64,000 bases of DNA. Source: Candidimonas nitroreducens (lineage in GTDB: Bacteria > Pseudomonadota > Gammaproteobacteria > Burkholderiales > Burkholderiaceae_B). This document shows, piece by piece, positions 17,771-25,651 of the stretch (the stretch's first letter is position 1; every line of letters starts with the position of its first letter). The notes under the pieces were generated by a model, which was given only the letters and a program-made list of their open reading frames with translations, was not told the DNA's origin and made no database searches. Made by a program: the position numbers and the translations under genes. The stretch covers positions 17,335 to 81,334 of the forward strand of contig NZ_NJIH01000020.1 in assembly GCF_002209565.1 (NCBI RefSeq). The letters are read 5' to 3'.

Positions 17771-18763
17771 ATGTCGACGAATTGTTTTTCTATCTTGAAG
17801 TGCGTAGCGGCGGGCGCTTTCGCCGCGGCTTTGATCTGTGTTGCGGGCCCGGCGGGTGCCGAGGGCGGCTATCCGTCCAGGCCCATCCGCATCAGTGTCC
17901 CGTTCTCGCCGGGAGGCTCCACTGACCTGCTCGCGCGCGGCCTGGCCAAATACATGACGCAGACCTGGTCGCAGTCGGTCGTGGTGGAAAACCGGCCCGG
18001 AGCCGCGGGCATCCTGGCGCTGAACGAGGCATTGAAGGCGCCCCCGGACGGCTATTCGCTGGTTGTCCATTCCGACGGCTACTCTATTGCGCCGGCTATT
18101 TATTCCAAGCTGCCCTATGACGTCAAGAAAGATTTCACCCCGCTGGCGCTGCTTGCCCGCACGGCAAACGTGGTGCTGGTTTCGGTTCACAGCCCCTATC
18201 ATTCCCTGCAGCAGCTCATCGATGCCGGCGCCAAGCCTCATGCACTGAGCTTTGCCACGGCGGGGGTCGGCAGCGCGCAGCACATGCAGGCCGCCACATT
18301 CTCGGCCATGGCGCATATCAACGACCCTGTCCACGTTCCCTTCAAGGGAACCCCCGAAGCTTTGAACGCGGTCATGAACGGCAGCGTGGATTTCATCTTT
18401 GCTCCCATGTCCAACGCGATACCGCTGATCGAAGCGGGCAAGGTCAGGCCTCTTGCGATTTCCACGCGCGAGCGTTCGCCTTTGATTCCGTCGGTGCCGG
18501 CAGTGGCCGAGGCGGGCGTGCCGGGGTTTGCCGCGGAGCAGTGGTGGGGCCTGTTTGCGCCGTCCAAGGTGCCCGAGGATGTCAAGCACCGCCTCGAAGC
18601 CGTGGCCGCGGCGGCGCTCAAGACGCCCGCGATGCGCAAGCTGATTGCCAACCTGTCTTCGACGCCTGGCGACCTTGTGGGCAAGGATTTTGCCGCTTTG
18701 GTCGATGCCAGTATTGCCGGCAATGTGGCGGCGGCCACGTCGTATCACATCCGGGTTCGCTAG
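17771..18763 (+). CDS. Bug/TctC-family periplasmic solute receptor (4)
   Basis: A 330-residue Bug receptor with a signal peptide ending near GPAGAEGG, then YPSRPIRISVPFSPGGSTD, VENRPGAAG, DGYSL and VHVPFKG. It differs more from receptors 2 and 3 than they do from each other. The ATG at 17771 has the strong ribosome site AGGAGGAAAGG; an upstream in-frame codon at 17741 is rejected because it would place the ribosome site inside the gene. It lies 95 bases upstream of the TauD-like dioxygenase and may deliver its substrate. Confidence 0.9.
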   Translation: MSTNCFSILKCVAAGAFAAALICVAGPAGAEGGYPSRPIRISVPFSPGGSTDLLARGLAKYMTQTWSQSVVVENRPGAAGILALNEALKAPPDGYSLVVHSDGYSIAPAIYSKLPYDVKKDFTPLALLARTANVVLVSVHSPYHSLQQLIDAGAKPHALSFATAGVGSAQHMQAATFSAMAHINDPVHVPFKGTPEALNAVMNGSVDFIFAPMSNAIPLIEAGKVRPLAISTRERSPLIPSVPAVAEAGVPGFAAEQWWGLFAPSKVPEDVKHRLEAVAAAALKTPAMRKLIANLSSTPGDLVGKDFAALVDASIAGNVAAATSYHIRVR

Positions 18764-18858
18764 GCCTGGCCGAAAGGCCGGGGTGCGGCGCCCATCGTGC
18801 TGCCTGTTCGTTCACGCGTGCCCGATGGGCGTGCGCCCGGCCGGCAAGAGAGGGAAAA

Positions 18859-19668
18859 ATGGAATACGAATTGATATCCGTGACCCCGATGTCGCCCAAG
18901 ATAGGCGCCGAGATAGGCAATGTCGATCTTACCCGGCCCTTGTCGCCGGCGCAGCGGGACGAGTTGCGGCGCGCGCTTGTGCGCTACCAGGTCATTTTCC
19001 TGCGCGACCAGAAAATTTCGTTCGACGATCTGGTGCGGGCCGGCCAGTACTTCGGCGAGCTTGCCGGCCACGTCGGCGTCAGGTCGAACAGCAAGCCTAC
19101 CGACAATCCGTTCGTCAGGCGCTACCATTTCGACGAAACGTCCAAGCGCGTCACCGAGCGTGAATTCCACAGCGATCAGTCCTGTGCCGAGATTCCCCCG
19201 GCCGTGAGCGTGCTCTACAACCACACGATTCCGCCCGACGGGGCGGGAGACACGCTCTTCATGAACATGTATGCGGCATACGACGATTTGTCCGAGCGCA
19301 TGCAGCACTATCTGGAAGGCTTGACGGCCGTGCATGACGGCGCGCGTTCGTACGGCGAAGGTTCGCCGGCCACTTCGCATCCGGTGATCGTGCGCCACCC
19401 CGACAGCGGCAAAAAGGCGATATTCGTCAATCCTGGCTTCACGACGAAGATAAACGGCCTGTCCGACAGAGAGAGCCGCCACATCCTGCAATTCCTGTTC
19501 GATCACTGCGTACGCGTGGAATGGTCGTGCCGCTTCCGCTGGCAGCCCCATTCGATCGCGTTCTGGGACAACCGGTGCACGCTGCACAAGGTCATTTCCG
19601 ACTTCTGGCCGCACGTGCGTTCCGGCTATCGCGTCTACGTGAAGGCGGCCGAGGCGCCAAGGCTATGA
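18859..19668 (+). CDS. TauD/TfdA-family alpha-ketoglutarate-dependent dioxygenase
   Basis: A 269-residue Fe(II)/2-oxoglutarate dioxygenase. The facial triad is complete: H104 and D106 (EFHSDQS) and H243 (WDNRCTLHK), with R258 (RSGYRVYVK) for 2-oxoglutarate. The family hydroxylates substrates such as taurine, 2,4-D or alkyl sulfates, often cleaving a C-S, C-O or C-N bond. GAGGG lies upstream of the ATG; the reading frame is open further upstream but without family sequence. The last codons overlap the ATG of the next small gene (ATGA), so dioxygenase, AtzG-like protein and amidase are translated as a coupled trio. Substrate unknown. Confidence 0.88.
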   Translation: MEYELISVTPMSPKIGAEIGNVDLTRPLSPAQRDELRRALVRYQVIFLRDQKISFDDLVRAGQYFGELAGHVGVRSNSKPTDNPFVRRYHFDETSKRVTEREFHSDQSCAEIPPAVSVLYNHTIPPDGAGDTLFMNMYAAYDDLSERMQHYLEGLTAVHDGARSYGEGSPATSHPVIVRHPDSGKKAIFVNPGFTTKINGLSDRESRHILQFLFDHCVRVEWSCRFRWQPHSIAFWDNRCTLHKVISDFWPHVRSGYRVYVKAAEAPRL

Positions 19669-19898
19669 CGCGGCCTGATTCCCGTGCCAGCGTGGCGCCC
19701 GATGCCGCGACCATAAGCAGTATGGCCGAGGGCGTGCTGGGCTATGCGATTTTGCCTGAACGGGCCGCCCAGCTTGCGCAAGAGCTTGGGCCGCTGTGCG
19801 AGGCGGTGGCCAGCGCTGCCGCATCGATGGAATCGCCCCTGGAATTCGATGACGAGCCTGCCGCCTTTTTGAGCATGCTCGAGGAGCATGCGCCGTGA
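19665..19898 (+). CDS. AtzG-like small protein (DUF4089 type)
   Basis: A 77-residue acidic helical protein placed just before an amidase, with ATGA and GTGA overlaps on both sides. AtzG is a small GatC-like subunit that binds the AtzE hydrolase; its size, position and pattern (helix with LPERAAQLAQELGPLCEAVA, then PLEFDDEPAAFL) agree. I infer that it stabilises the following amidase and is needed for its activity. Sequence support is modest because the family is short and divergent; position is the stronger evidence. Confidence 0.65.
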   Translation: MTRPDSRASVAPDAATISSMAEGVLGYAILPERAAQLAQELGPLCEAVASAAASMESPLEFDDEPAAFLSMLEEHAP

Positions 19899-21319
19899 GC
19901 TCCGCAGACAGCGACGCGACCAGCCTCGACCTGGTGTCGGTGTCCCGCCTGATCGCGTCGGGGGCGCTGCGGGCGCAAGACGTGCTGGCGGCCAGTCTCG
20001 ACCGCATCGATGCCTGGCAGCCATCCCGCAATTGCTTCATTCGCCTCGATCGGGACGCGGCACTGGCACGCGCGCAGCAATGCGATCGATTGCGCGAGGC
20101 CGGCGGCGCAGCGCTGGGGCCGCTGCATGGCGTGCCGCTGGCCCACAAAGACCTGTTCTATCGCACAGGAGAGGTTTCGACGGGGGGCAGCGCGATCCGC
20201 CGCAATTGGCGCGCCGATAGAACGGCCACCGTACTGGCTCGCCTGGACGCGGCCGGGGCCATACAAGTGGGCACGCTCAATATGTCGGAGTTCGCCGCCA
20301 ATCCGACCGGCCATAACGGGCATTACGGCCATTGTCGCAATGCCTGGAATAAAGACTATATCGCGGGCGGCTCCTCCAGCGGATCGGCGACGGCGGTTGC
20401 CGCCAGGCTGGTATATGCGGCGCTCGGGTCGGATACGGGGGGATCCGTGCGCGTGCCGGCGGCGGCCAATGGCGTGCTCGGCCTGAAGCCCACCTACGGC
20501 AGGGTGAGCCGCTATGGCTGCATGCCCCGGTTCTGGAGCCTGGATCACATAGGCGTGCTGGCGCGCAGCGCCGCCGACTGTGCCCTGGTGCTCGGCCTGA
20601 TTGCGGGGGGCGACACGCGCGATGCGACGGCCAGCGCCAGGCCGGTTCCCGATTATCTTGCGCAGCTCGATGGGCCGATCAAGGGTATCCGGGTGGGAGT
20701 GCCGGATATGTCCGCAATTTCCATAGATCCGCAGGTTCAGGGGGCGCTGGATGCGAGCCTCGAGGTTCTGAAGGGCTTGGGGGCCGTGATCGTCCCGCTG
20801 GGGGCGGTCGACATGGAACCCATGTTCCGCATTGCCGAATTGATCGGTAAATGCGAGGCGGCCAGCATGCACCGGCCCTGGCTAGGCGAGTACCGAAGCA
20901 GTTATACGCCGCAGGTTCTGTCCCGCTCCGAGGCGGGCTTCTTTGTTCCGGTGCACTTGTATCTCGATGCCTTGCGCCTGCGTCCGCGCCTGCTGGCGCA
21001 GTTCCTGCGCTCGGCCATGGGCGGCGTGGATGTACTGCATATGCCGGTCTTGCCGGATCCGGTACAGAAAATCGCAGATCTCGACGCCGGCGCCAATGAT
21101 GCCCGGGCGATGCGGATTCGGGCGCAGATGAATCTGCTGACCCGGCCCGTCAATCTTCTGGGCCTGCCCGCGCTCAGTGTGCCCGCGGGTTTTTGCCGCG
21201 CCGGCCTGCCGCTTGCATTTCAATTGCTTGGCCACCCTTTTCAGGAAGGGAAGTTGCTTCACGTCGCCCACGCTTTCGAGCAGGCCACGGGTTTCCACGA
21301 GGCTGCACCTGTCTTGTGA
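19895..21319 (+). CDS. Amidase-signature hydrolase (AtzE/GatA-like)
   Basis: A 474-residue amidase-signature enzyme, which hydrolyses amide bonds in the cytoplasm. The Ser-cisSer-Lys triad is readable: K85 (PLAHKDLF), cis-Ser S161 (IAGGSSSGSA) and nucleophile S184 (GSDTGGSVRVPAA). GLKPTYGRVSRYG is the following family block. The GTG start overlaps the stop of the AtzG-like gene, the same arrangement as atzG-atzE. With the nitrilase, it makes a two-step nitrogen release possible (nitrile and amide or carbamate), but there is no direct evidence that both act on one compound. A Bug receptor gene follows 45 bases later. Confidence 0.9.
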   Translation: MSSADSDATSLDLVSVSRLIASGALRAQDVLAASLDRIDAWQPSRNCFIRLDRDAALARAQQCDRLREAGGAALGPLHGVPLAHKDLFYRTGEVSTGGSAIRRNWRADRTATVLARLDAAGAIQVGTLNMSEFAANPTGHNGHYGHCRNAWNKDYIAGGSSSGSATAVAARLVYAALGSDTGGSVRVPAAANGVLGLKPTYGRVSRYGCMPRFWSLDHIGVLARSAADCALVLGLIAGGDTRDATASARPVPDYLAQLDGPIKGIRVGVPDMSAISIDPQVQGALDASLEVLKGLGAVIVPLGAVDMEPMFRIAELIGKCEAASMHRPWLGEYRSSYTPQVLSRSEAGFFVPVHLYLDALRLRPRLLAQFLRSAMGGVDVLHMPVLPDPVQKIADLDAGANDARAMRIRAQMNLLTRPVNLLGLPALSVPAGFCRAGLPLAFQLLGHPFQEGKLLHVAHAFEQATGFHEAAPVL

Positions 21320-21364
21320 GCATGAATGGCCCGAGCCGGCCATACGGATCTAAAGGAGATGCAC

Positions 21365-22339
21365 ATGAAATTCCGGAATTTGATGTTTGCGTCGCTAGCG
21401 GCCGGGGCGGCTGTCCTGTCGGCGCCCACGCATGCGGCGGGGCCTTATCCCGATCATCCTGTGACGATCGTGGTGCCGTTCGGCGCCGGCGGTTCCGCCG
21501 ACGAGTACACGCGTGTGGTGGCGGCTGAACTGCAGCGCAAGCTGGGCCAGCCTTTCATTGTCGAAAACAAAGTGGGGGCCGGGGGCGTGGTGGGCACCGC
21601 TTACGCCTCGCACGCGAAGCCGGATGGCTACACCTTGTTGACGACCGGAAACGCCCAGCTCATCGGCGAGTCTTTAAGGAAAAACCGGCCTTATGTTTTC
21701 TTGCGCGACTTCACGGCCGTGGCGCCGATCAACGAGGCCGATCTGGTGCTCGTGGTCAACAGCAAGCTCAAGGTGCATACCGTGGGCGATCTGATCGCTC
21801 TTGCCAAGGCCGAGCCGGGCAAGCTGAATTACGCCAGCGCGGGCGTCGGGACGCCCTATCACCTGGCCGGCGAGCTGTTCAAGTCCATGGCGCACATCAA
21901 CGTTACGCGCGTGCCCTACAAGAGCAGTGGCGAAGCCAGAATGGCGGTGTTGTCGGGCCAGGTGGCCTATATGTTCGATTCGGTCGCAACCATGGCTTCG
22001 TCCATCAAGCAAGGCAAGGTGCGCGCCCTGGCGACCGCGGGCCCGTCGCGCTCCGCGGTGCTGCCCGACGTGCCCACCCTGGACGAGGCCGGCCTGAAGG
22101 GCTATCGGGCAACCGTGCTGGTCGGCCTGGCGGCGCCGGTCGGCACGCCGGCGCCAATACTCGACAAATTGAACGCCGCGGTGACGTCGATTACCGGCTC
22201 GCCAAAGCTCAGCCAGTCCTGGGCCGGCGTGGGCGTGCGCGCCATGTCGATGAGCCGTGGCGAGTTCGAACGCTATCTGCGGGATGAAATCCAGAAGTAT
22301 GCGAAGATCGTCGACGACGCCAAAATTCCCAGTCTATAG
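21365..22339 (+). CDS. Bug/TctC-family periplasmic solute receptor (5)
   Basis: A 324-residue Bug receptor. The signal peptide (MKFRNLMFASLAAGAAVLSAPTHA) leads into YPDHPVTIVVPFGAGGSADE, VENKVGAGG, DGYTLL and VTRVPYKSSG. Start ATG 21365 fits AAGGAG at 21352-21357; the ATG two codons earlier would be too close. It is the last receptor of the amidase operon. Its final codons and stop lie in the first unit of a three-copy tandem repeat. Confidence 0.9.
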   Translation: MKFRNLMFASLAAGAAVLSAPTHAAGPYPDHPVTIVVPFGAGGSADEYTRVVAAELQRKLGQPFIVENKVGAGGVVGTAYASHAKPDGYTLLTTGNAQLIGESLRKNRPYVFLRDFTAVAPINEADLVLVVNSKLKVHTVGDLIALAKAEPGKLNYASAGVGTPYHLAGELFKSMAHINVTRVPYKSSGEARMAVLSGQVAYMFDSVATMASSIKQGKVRALATAGPSRSAVLPDVPTLDEAGLKGYRATVLVGLAAPVGTPAPILDKLNAAVTSITGSPKLSQSWAGVGVRAMSMSRGEFERYLRDEIQKYAKIVDDAKIPSL

Positions 22340-22388
22340 CCCAGGATTCCCAGTCTTATAGCCCAAGATTCCCAGTCTATAGCTCATG
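22325..22388 (+). repeat. Three-copy tandem repeat across a stop codon
   Basis: Units ATTCCCAGTCTATAGCCCAG (22325-22345), a 22-base version with one extra T (22346-22367), and ATTCCCAGTCTATAGCTCAT (22368-22388). The first copy encodes the last residues IPSL and stop of Bug receptor 5. The duplication looks recent, as copies are nearly identical. Confidence 0.85.
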
Positions 22389-22463
22389 AGCCTGGCTGCG
22401 GCCGTGCGGGGCTGGGGCGGCCCGCCATGCCGGGTGCCTGGGGCACACTACACAGGAGTATCC

Positions 22464-23177
22464 GTGGAACAGATCGAAGTATTTTGCGCCGGTGCGGCGA
22501 AGGCGGCGCTGGCCGCGCCGGCCGCGGAGTTCGAGGGCCGGCGCGGGCTCAAGTTGAATTGCACTTTCGGCCCAGCGGGCGGGCTCAAGCGCAAGGCTCT
22601 CGCGGGCGAACGCGTGCACATGTTCATACTCAGCCGTCCAACCCTGGAAGAGCTGGAGCAGGCCGGGCTGGTCGAGCCTGGAACGATTTTCGACATAGGC
22701 ACGACCGGGGTCGGGGTGGTCGTGCGCAAAGGCCGCCCCTTGCCCGACGTATCGAGCCCGGCGGCCTTGCGCCAGGCCTTGCTGGGCGCGGGCTCGCTGA
22801 CATACGGGGATCCCGCCCACGGCGATTCCAGCGGCACCCATTTCTCCTGGGTCATCGAGAAACTGGGCATAGGCCCCGAGCTGGCCGGCAAGACGGTATT
22901 GGCCCGCCTGGGCGTCGAGGTCGTGGAAAAGGTCGCCCAGGGCAGTGTTGAAATGGGGGCGACGCAGTCTTCCATCATTCTTGCCAGCGCCGACGTGGCC
23001 CTGGCCGGCATGCTGCCGCAGGGCCTGCAGCGCTTGACGACCTATGCCGCCGGCCTGGCCACGGGTAGTAGCGAGCCGGCGCGCGAGTTCGGGGAGTTCC
23101 TGGGCAGCGCCGAAACACGCGCGCACTTCGAGCGCATGGGGTTTGCACGAAGCCTTCCGGCCGCGGATCCGTCTTGA
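22464..23177 (+). CDS. ModA-like substrate-binding-domain protein without signal peptide
   Basis: A 237-residue protein with the fold pattern of molybdate/tungstate-type binding proteins: EVFCAGAAKAAL at the start, LKRKALAGERVHMFILS, TYGDPAHGDSSGTH and a C-terminal FLGSAETRAHFERMGF. Related ModA-like proteins are periplasmic, but the frame begins directly with the first beta strand, so this copy would stay in the cytoplasm. GTG start with AGGAG upstream (ACAGGAGTATCC). An open frame extends back to 22386 but its added residues are not signal-like. It closes the island on this strand. It may bind a pathway anion; function unknown. Confidence 0.65.
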   Translation: MEQIEVFCAGAAKAALAAPAAEFEGRRGLKLNCTFGPAGGLKRKALAGERVHMFILSRPTLEELEQAGLVEPGTIFDIGTTGVGVVVRKGRPLPDVSSPAALRQALLGAGSLTYGDPAHGDSSGTHFSWVIEKLGIGPELAGKTVLARLGVEVVEKVAQGSVEMGATQSSIILASADVALAGMLPQGLQRLTTYAAGLATGSSEPAREFGEFLGSAETRAHFERMGFARSLPAADPS

Positions 23178-23193
23178 GGCCTGTTCGTCCTAG
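23176..23193 (+). repeat. Short dispersed motif copy at the right island edge
   Basis: GAGGCCTGTTCGTCCTAG, a variant of the GGGCCTGTTCACAC motif seen at 7124-7228 and 62580, begins at the stop of the ModA-like gene (the TGA overlaps its first bases). Confidence 0.4.
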
Positions 23194-23274
23194 TGGGGTG
23201 CTGCTTTTGGGGGGCAGGCCCCGGTGCCTGCAGGGCCTGGATGTCAACAGACTCTGACTCAGGTGTCTACGGCG

Positions 23275-24087
23275 CTATGGCAGCGCCTGCAATATGCCCA
23301 GGGTCTCGGCGTCGGGCTCGCCGCTGTAGTCGGCGGGGCGGTAGTGCATCTGGAAGGCGGCGATGACGCGGCGCGTGGCCGGGTCGAGCCGGCCGCTGTC
23401 GGGCACGTCGTAGCCGACGCGGCGCAGCTGGCGCTGCACCCAGTCGATGGGCGGCAGCCCCTCTTGTTCGAAACGCAGGCGGTACTGGCGTGCCTGGTCG
23501 GCGTCGTACCAGCGGCCTATGCCAGCGCGGGCCAGCTGTGCCCAGGGAAAGGCCGGGCCCGGATCGGTCTTGCGCTGCGGGGCGATGTCGCTGTGGCCCA
23601 CGATGTTGAAGGGCTTGATCTGGTGGCGCCGGATGATGCCGTGCAGCAGGGTGGTCAGGGTGGCTATCTGCGCGCGGCTATAGGGCGCCCAGCGGCCGTC
23701 GCCCAGCGGCCCGCGATTGACGATCTCGATGCCTATGGAGCTGGCGTTGAGGTCGCTGCGGCCGTACCAGGAACTTACGCCCGCGTGCCAGGCGCGCCGG
23801 TTTTCGTCGACCAGCTGGTAGACGTGGGGTGTGGGCGCGTCGGTGATCAGATAGTGGCTGCTGACGTTGCCGCGCGACAGGATGTCCAGCGCGGCGGCGT
23901 TGCCGGCCACGGTGTAGTGCAGGACGATGACGCTGACGCGGCTGTCCTGGCTCTTGGCCTGGATGCTGTGGTCTATGCGCAGGGCGGGCTGGTGTACGGT
24001 GCCGCAGGCGGCCAGCAGTGCCGCCAGGCCGGCTGCCGCCAGGCCGCGCAGTGCGCGGGCGAGCATGGCCGGCGTGCCCTTACCCAT
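23275..24087 (-). CDS. N-acetylmuramoyl-L-alanine amidase lipoprotein (AmiD/AmpD type)
   Basis: A 270-residue murein amidase that cuts the bond between muramic acid and the stem peptide. The signal peptide ends in a lipobox LLAAC, so it is probably a lipoprotein. The Amidase_2 zinc ligands are seen in IVLHYT, NIVGHSDI and KTDPG, and the catalytic Glu in SSIGIEIVN. A C-terminal peptidoglycan-binding domain follows (IDWVQRQLRRVGYDVP to RVIAAFQ). I start at ATG 24087 (MGKGTP) because AAGGAGG lies just upstream; a longer frame to 24108 would swallow that site. It is next to the rsmI-like/maf pair and runs in the same direction. Confidence 0.9.
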   Translation of the reverse strand: MGKGTPAMLARALRGLAAAGLAALLAACGTVHQPALRIDHSIQAKSQDSRVSVIVLHYTVAGNAAALDILSRGNVSSHYLITDAPTPHVYQLVDENRRAWHAGVSSWYGRSDLNASSIGIEIVNRGPLGDGRWAPYSRAQIATLTTLLHGIIRRHQIKPFNIVGHSDIAPQRKTDPGPAFPWAQLARAGIGRWYDADQARQYRLRFEQEGLPPIDWVQRQLRRVGYDVPDSGRLDPATRRVIAAFQMHYRPADYSGEPDAETLGILQALP

Positions 24088-24101
24088 GGATAGCCTCCTT
24101 A

Positions 24102-24118
24102 GCGTCAACAGGCCCTAG
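24102..24118 (-). repeat. Short dispersed motif copy (CTAGGGCCTGTT type)
   Basis: On the minus strand CTAGGGCCTGTTGACGC, starting at the stop codon (TAG) of the rsmI-like gene. Related copies lie at 12629, 23176 and 62580. Confidence 0.45.
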
Positions 24119-24885
24119 CGCGCCGCAAGGAACAGGAACAGAGTGGGCAGCTTGCTCAGTTCCGGGGCGGGGCGGTTCTTCCAGTCGGACACGGCGCGGG
24201 TCTGGATCCATTCGTCGCGGGTGGTCAGGGCGCGTGCCACGCACAGCCGGGTGCTGCCTTTAAGGGTGTGGCACAGCGCCTCGAACAGCGCGGCGTTGCG
24301 GTAGGGGGTTTCGATCATGATCTGGGTCTGTTCCTGCTTGCGCGAGGCGTCTTCCCAGGCGCGCAGGCGCTGCGCGCGCTCGGCGGCGTCGACCGGCGCG
24401 TAGCCGTGGAAGGCGAAGCGCTGGCCGTCCAGGCCGCTGGCCATCAGCCCCAGCAGGATGGAGGAAGGGCCGACCCAGGGGCGCACGCGCAGGCCCATGC
24501 CATGCGCCAGCGCGGCCACGCGCGCGCCCGGGTCGGCTACCGCCGGGCAGCCGGCCTCGGACACCAGGCCGATGTCGCCGCCGGCCAGCAGGGGCTGCAG
24601 CCAGGCGCGCATCTGCGCGGCATCGGTCTTGCGATCCAGGGTGTGGATGGTGATGTCCTGCAGCGGCGCGTGGGTGCCGATGAGCTTGAGAAAGGCGCGC
24701 GCCGTCTTGGCGTTTTCGGCGATATAGGTGTTCAGGCCCGCGGCGAGTTCGCGGGCGGCCTGCGGCAGCCAGAGTTCCGGCGCGGCCTCGCCCAGGCCGA
24801 CCGGAATCAGGTGCAGGGTGCCGCGCGGCTTGTCTTGCCTGGCGGCCGGGGCGTCTTGTGCGGGCTGCGGCGCGGACTGGTTCAC
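24115..24885 (-). CDS. RsmI-like SAM-dependent methyltransferase
   Basis: A 256-residue tetrapyrrole-methylase-fold enzyme. Marks are LHLIPVGLGE near the start, LVSEAGCPAVADPGA (SAM-site region), VGPSSILLGLMASGL and MIETPYRN. This matches the RsmI/YraL relatives that 2'-O-methylate 16S rRNA; this shorter form may be a paralogue with a different target, since authentic RsmI is near 285 residues and usually begins LYIVATPIGN. The GTG start overlaps the maf stop, so the two are coupled. About 25 N-terminal residues are Gln/Ala/Pro-rich and poorly conserved. Confidence 0.85.
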   Translation of the reverse strand: MNQSAPQPAQDAPAARQDKPRGTLHLIPVGLGEAAPELWLPQAARELAAGLNTYIAENAKTARAFLKLIGTHAPLQDITIHTLDRKTDAAQMRAWLQPLLAGGDIGLVSEAGCPAVADPGARVAALAHGMGLRVRPWVGPSSILLGLMASGLDGQRFAFHGYAPVDAAERAQRLRAWEDASRKQEQTQIMIETPYRNAALFEALCHTLKGSTRLCVARALTTRDEWIQTRAVSDWKNRPAPELSKLPTLFLFLAAR

Positions 24886-25463
24886 CGGGCCTCCCGCAGG
24901 GGATCGAAGCCGAACGAGCGCAGCATGCCGGCCAGGGCGATGAGCGGCAGGCCGATGATGGCGGTGGGGTCGTCGGAGCGCATTTCTTCCATGAGCGCGA
25001 TGCCCAGGCCCTCGGCCTTGGCGCTGCCGGCCGTGTCGTAGGGTTCTTCCAGGCGCAGGTAGGTGTCGATGGCGGCCTCGTCCAGCGTGCGGAAACGGCA
25101 CAGGGTGACCACGTCGGAGATTTCGCGGCGGCGACCGTCGGTGACGCACAAGGCGCTGTGGAATTCGACGGTGCGCCCGCTGAGCCTTTGCAACTGCGCG
25201 CGGGCGCGCTCGAAGTCGCCGGGCTTGCCGATGGGTTCGCCGTCGACCGTGGCCACCTGGTCGGAACCGATGACCAGGGCGCCGGGGTGGCGCGCGGCGA
25301 CCGCATCGGCCTTGGCGGCCGATAGCCGCAGCGCCAGCTTGGCCGGAGGCTCGCCCGGGCGCGGAGTCTCGTCGACTTCGGGGGCGATGGCTTCGAAGGG
25401 CACGCGCAGGCGCGCCAGCATGGTTTGACGGTAGCGGGAACTGGAGGCCAGGATGAGATGCAT
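24882..25463 (-). CDS. maf: Maf-family nucleotide pyrophosphatase (YceF type)
   Basis: A 193-residue Maf protein, which hydrolyses non-canonical or modified nucleoside triphosphates to monophosphates. It opens with LILASSSRYR, the conserved active-site Ser/Arg cluster, and has VIGSDQVATVDG, KPGDFERA and the ending IIGLPL. Neighbour yceD-rpmF-plsX on the other strand is the classic setting of YceF (m7GTP pyrophosphatase). ATG start at 25463. Divergent from yceD with about 190 bases between. Confidence 0.92.
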   Translation of the reverse strand: MHLILASSSRYRQTMLARLRVPFEAIAPEVDETPRPGEPPAKLALRLSAAKADAVAARHPGALVIGSDQVATVDGEPIGKPGDFERARAQLQRLSGRTVEFHSALCVTDGRRREISDVVTLCRFRTLDEAAIDTYLRLEEPYDTAGSAKAEGLGIALMEEMRSDDPTAIIGLPLIALAGMLRSFGFDPLREAR

Positions 25464-25651
25464 GCGGTGTGGGTAAGCTGGGGGGTTTGGTTTGACTGCA
25501 AAAGGCGGAAAAGGCTATTATCTAATGTTTCTGCCGATTTGGCTGCGATATGTTTTGCAGCTATGGCTATGGTTTTGCCACTTTGGGTTTTTGCCGCTTT
25601 CTTTCTGAAAAAGTTCGGGGCGGCAGAAAACAGGGGAGGCAGAGTACTGCC

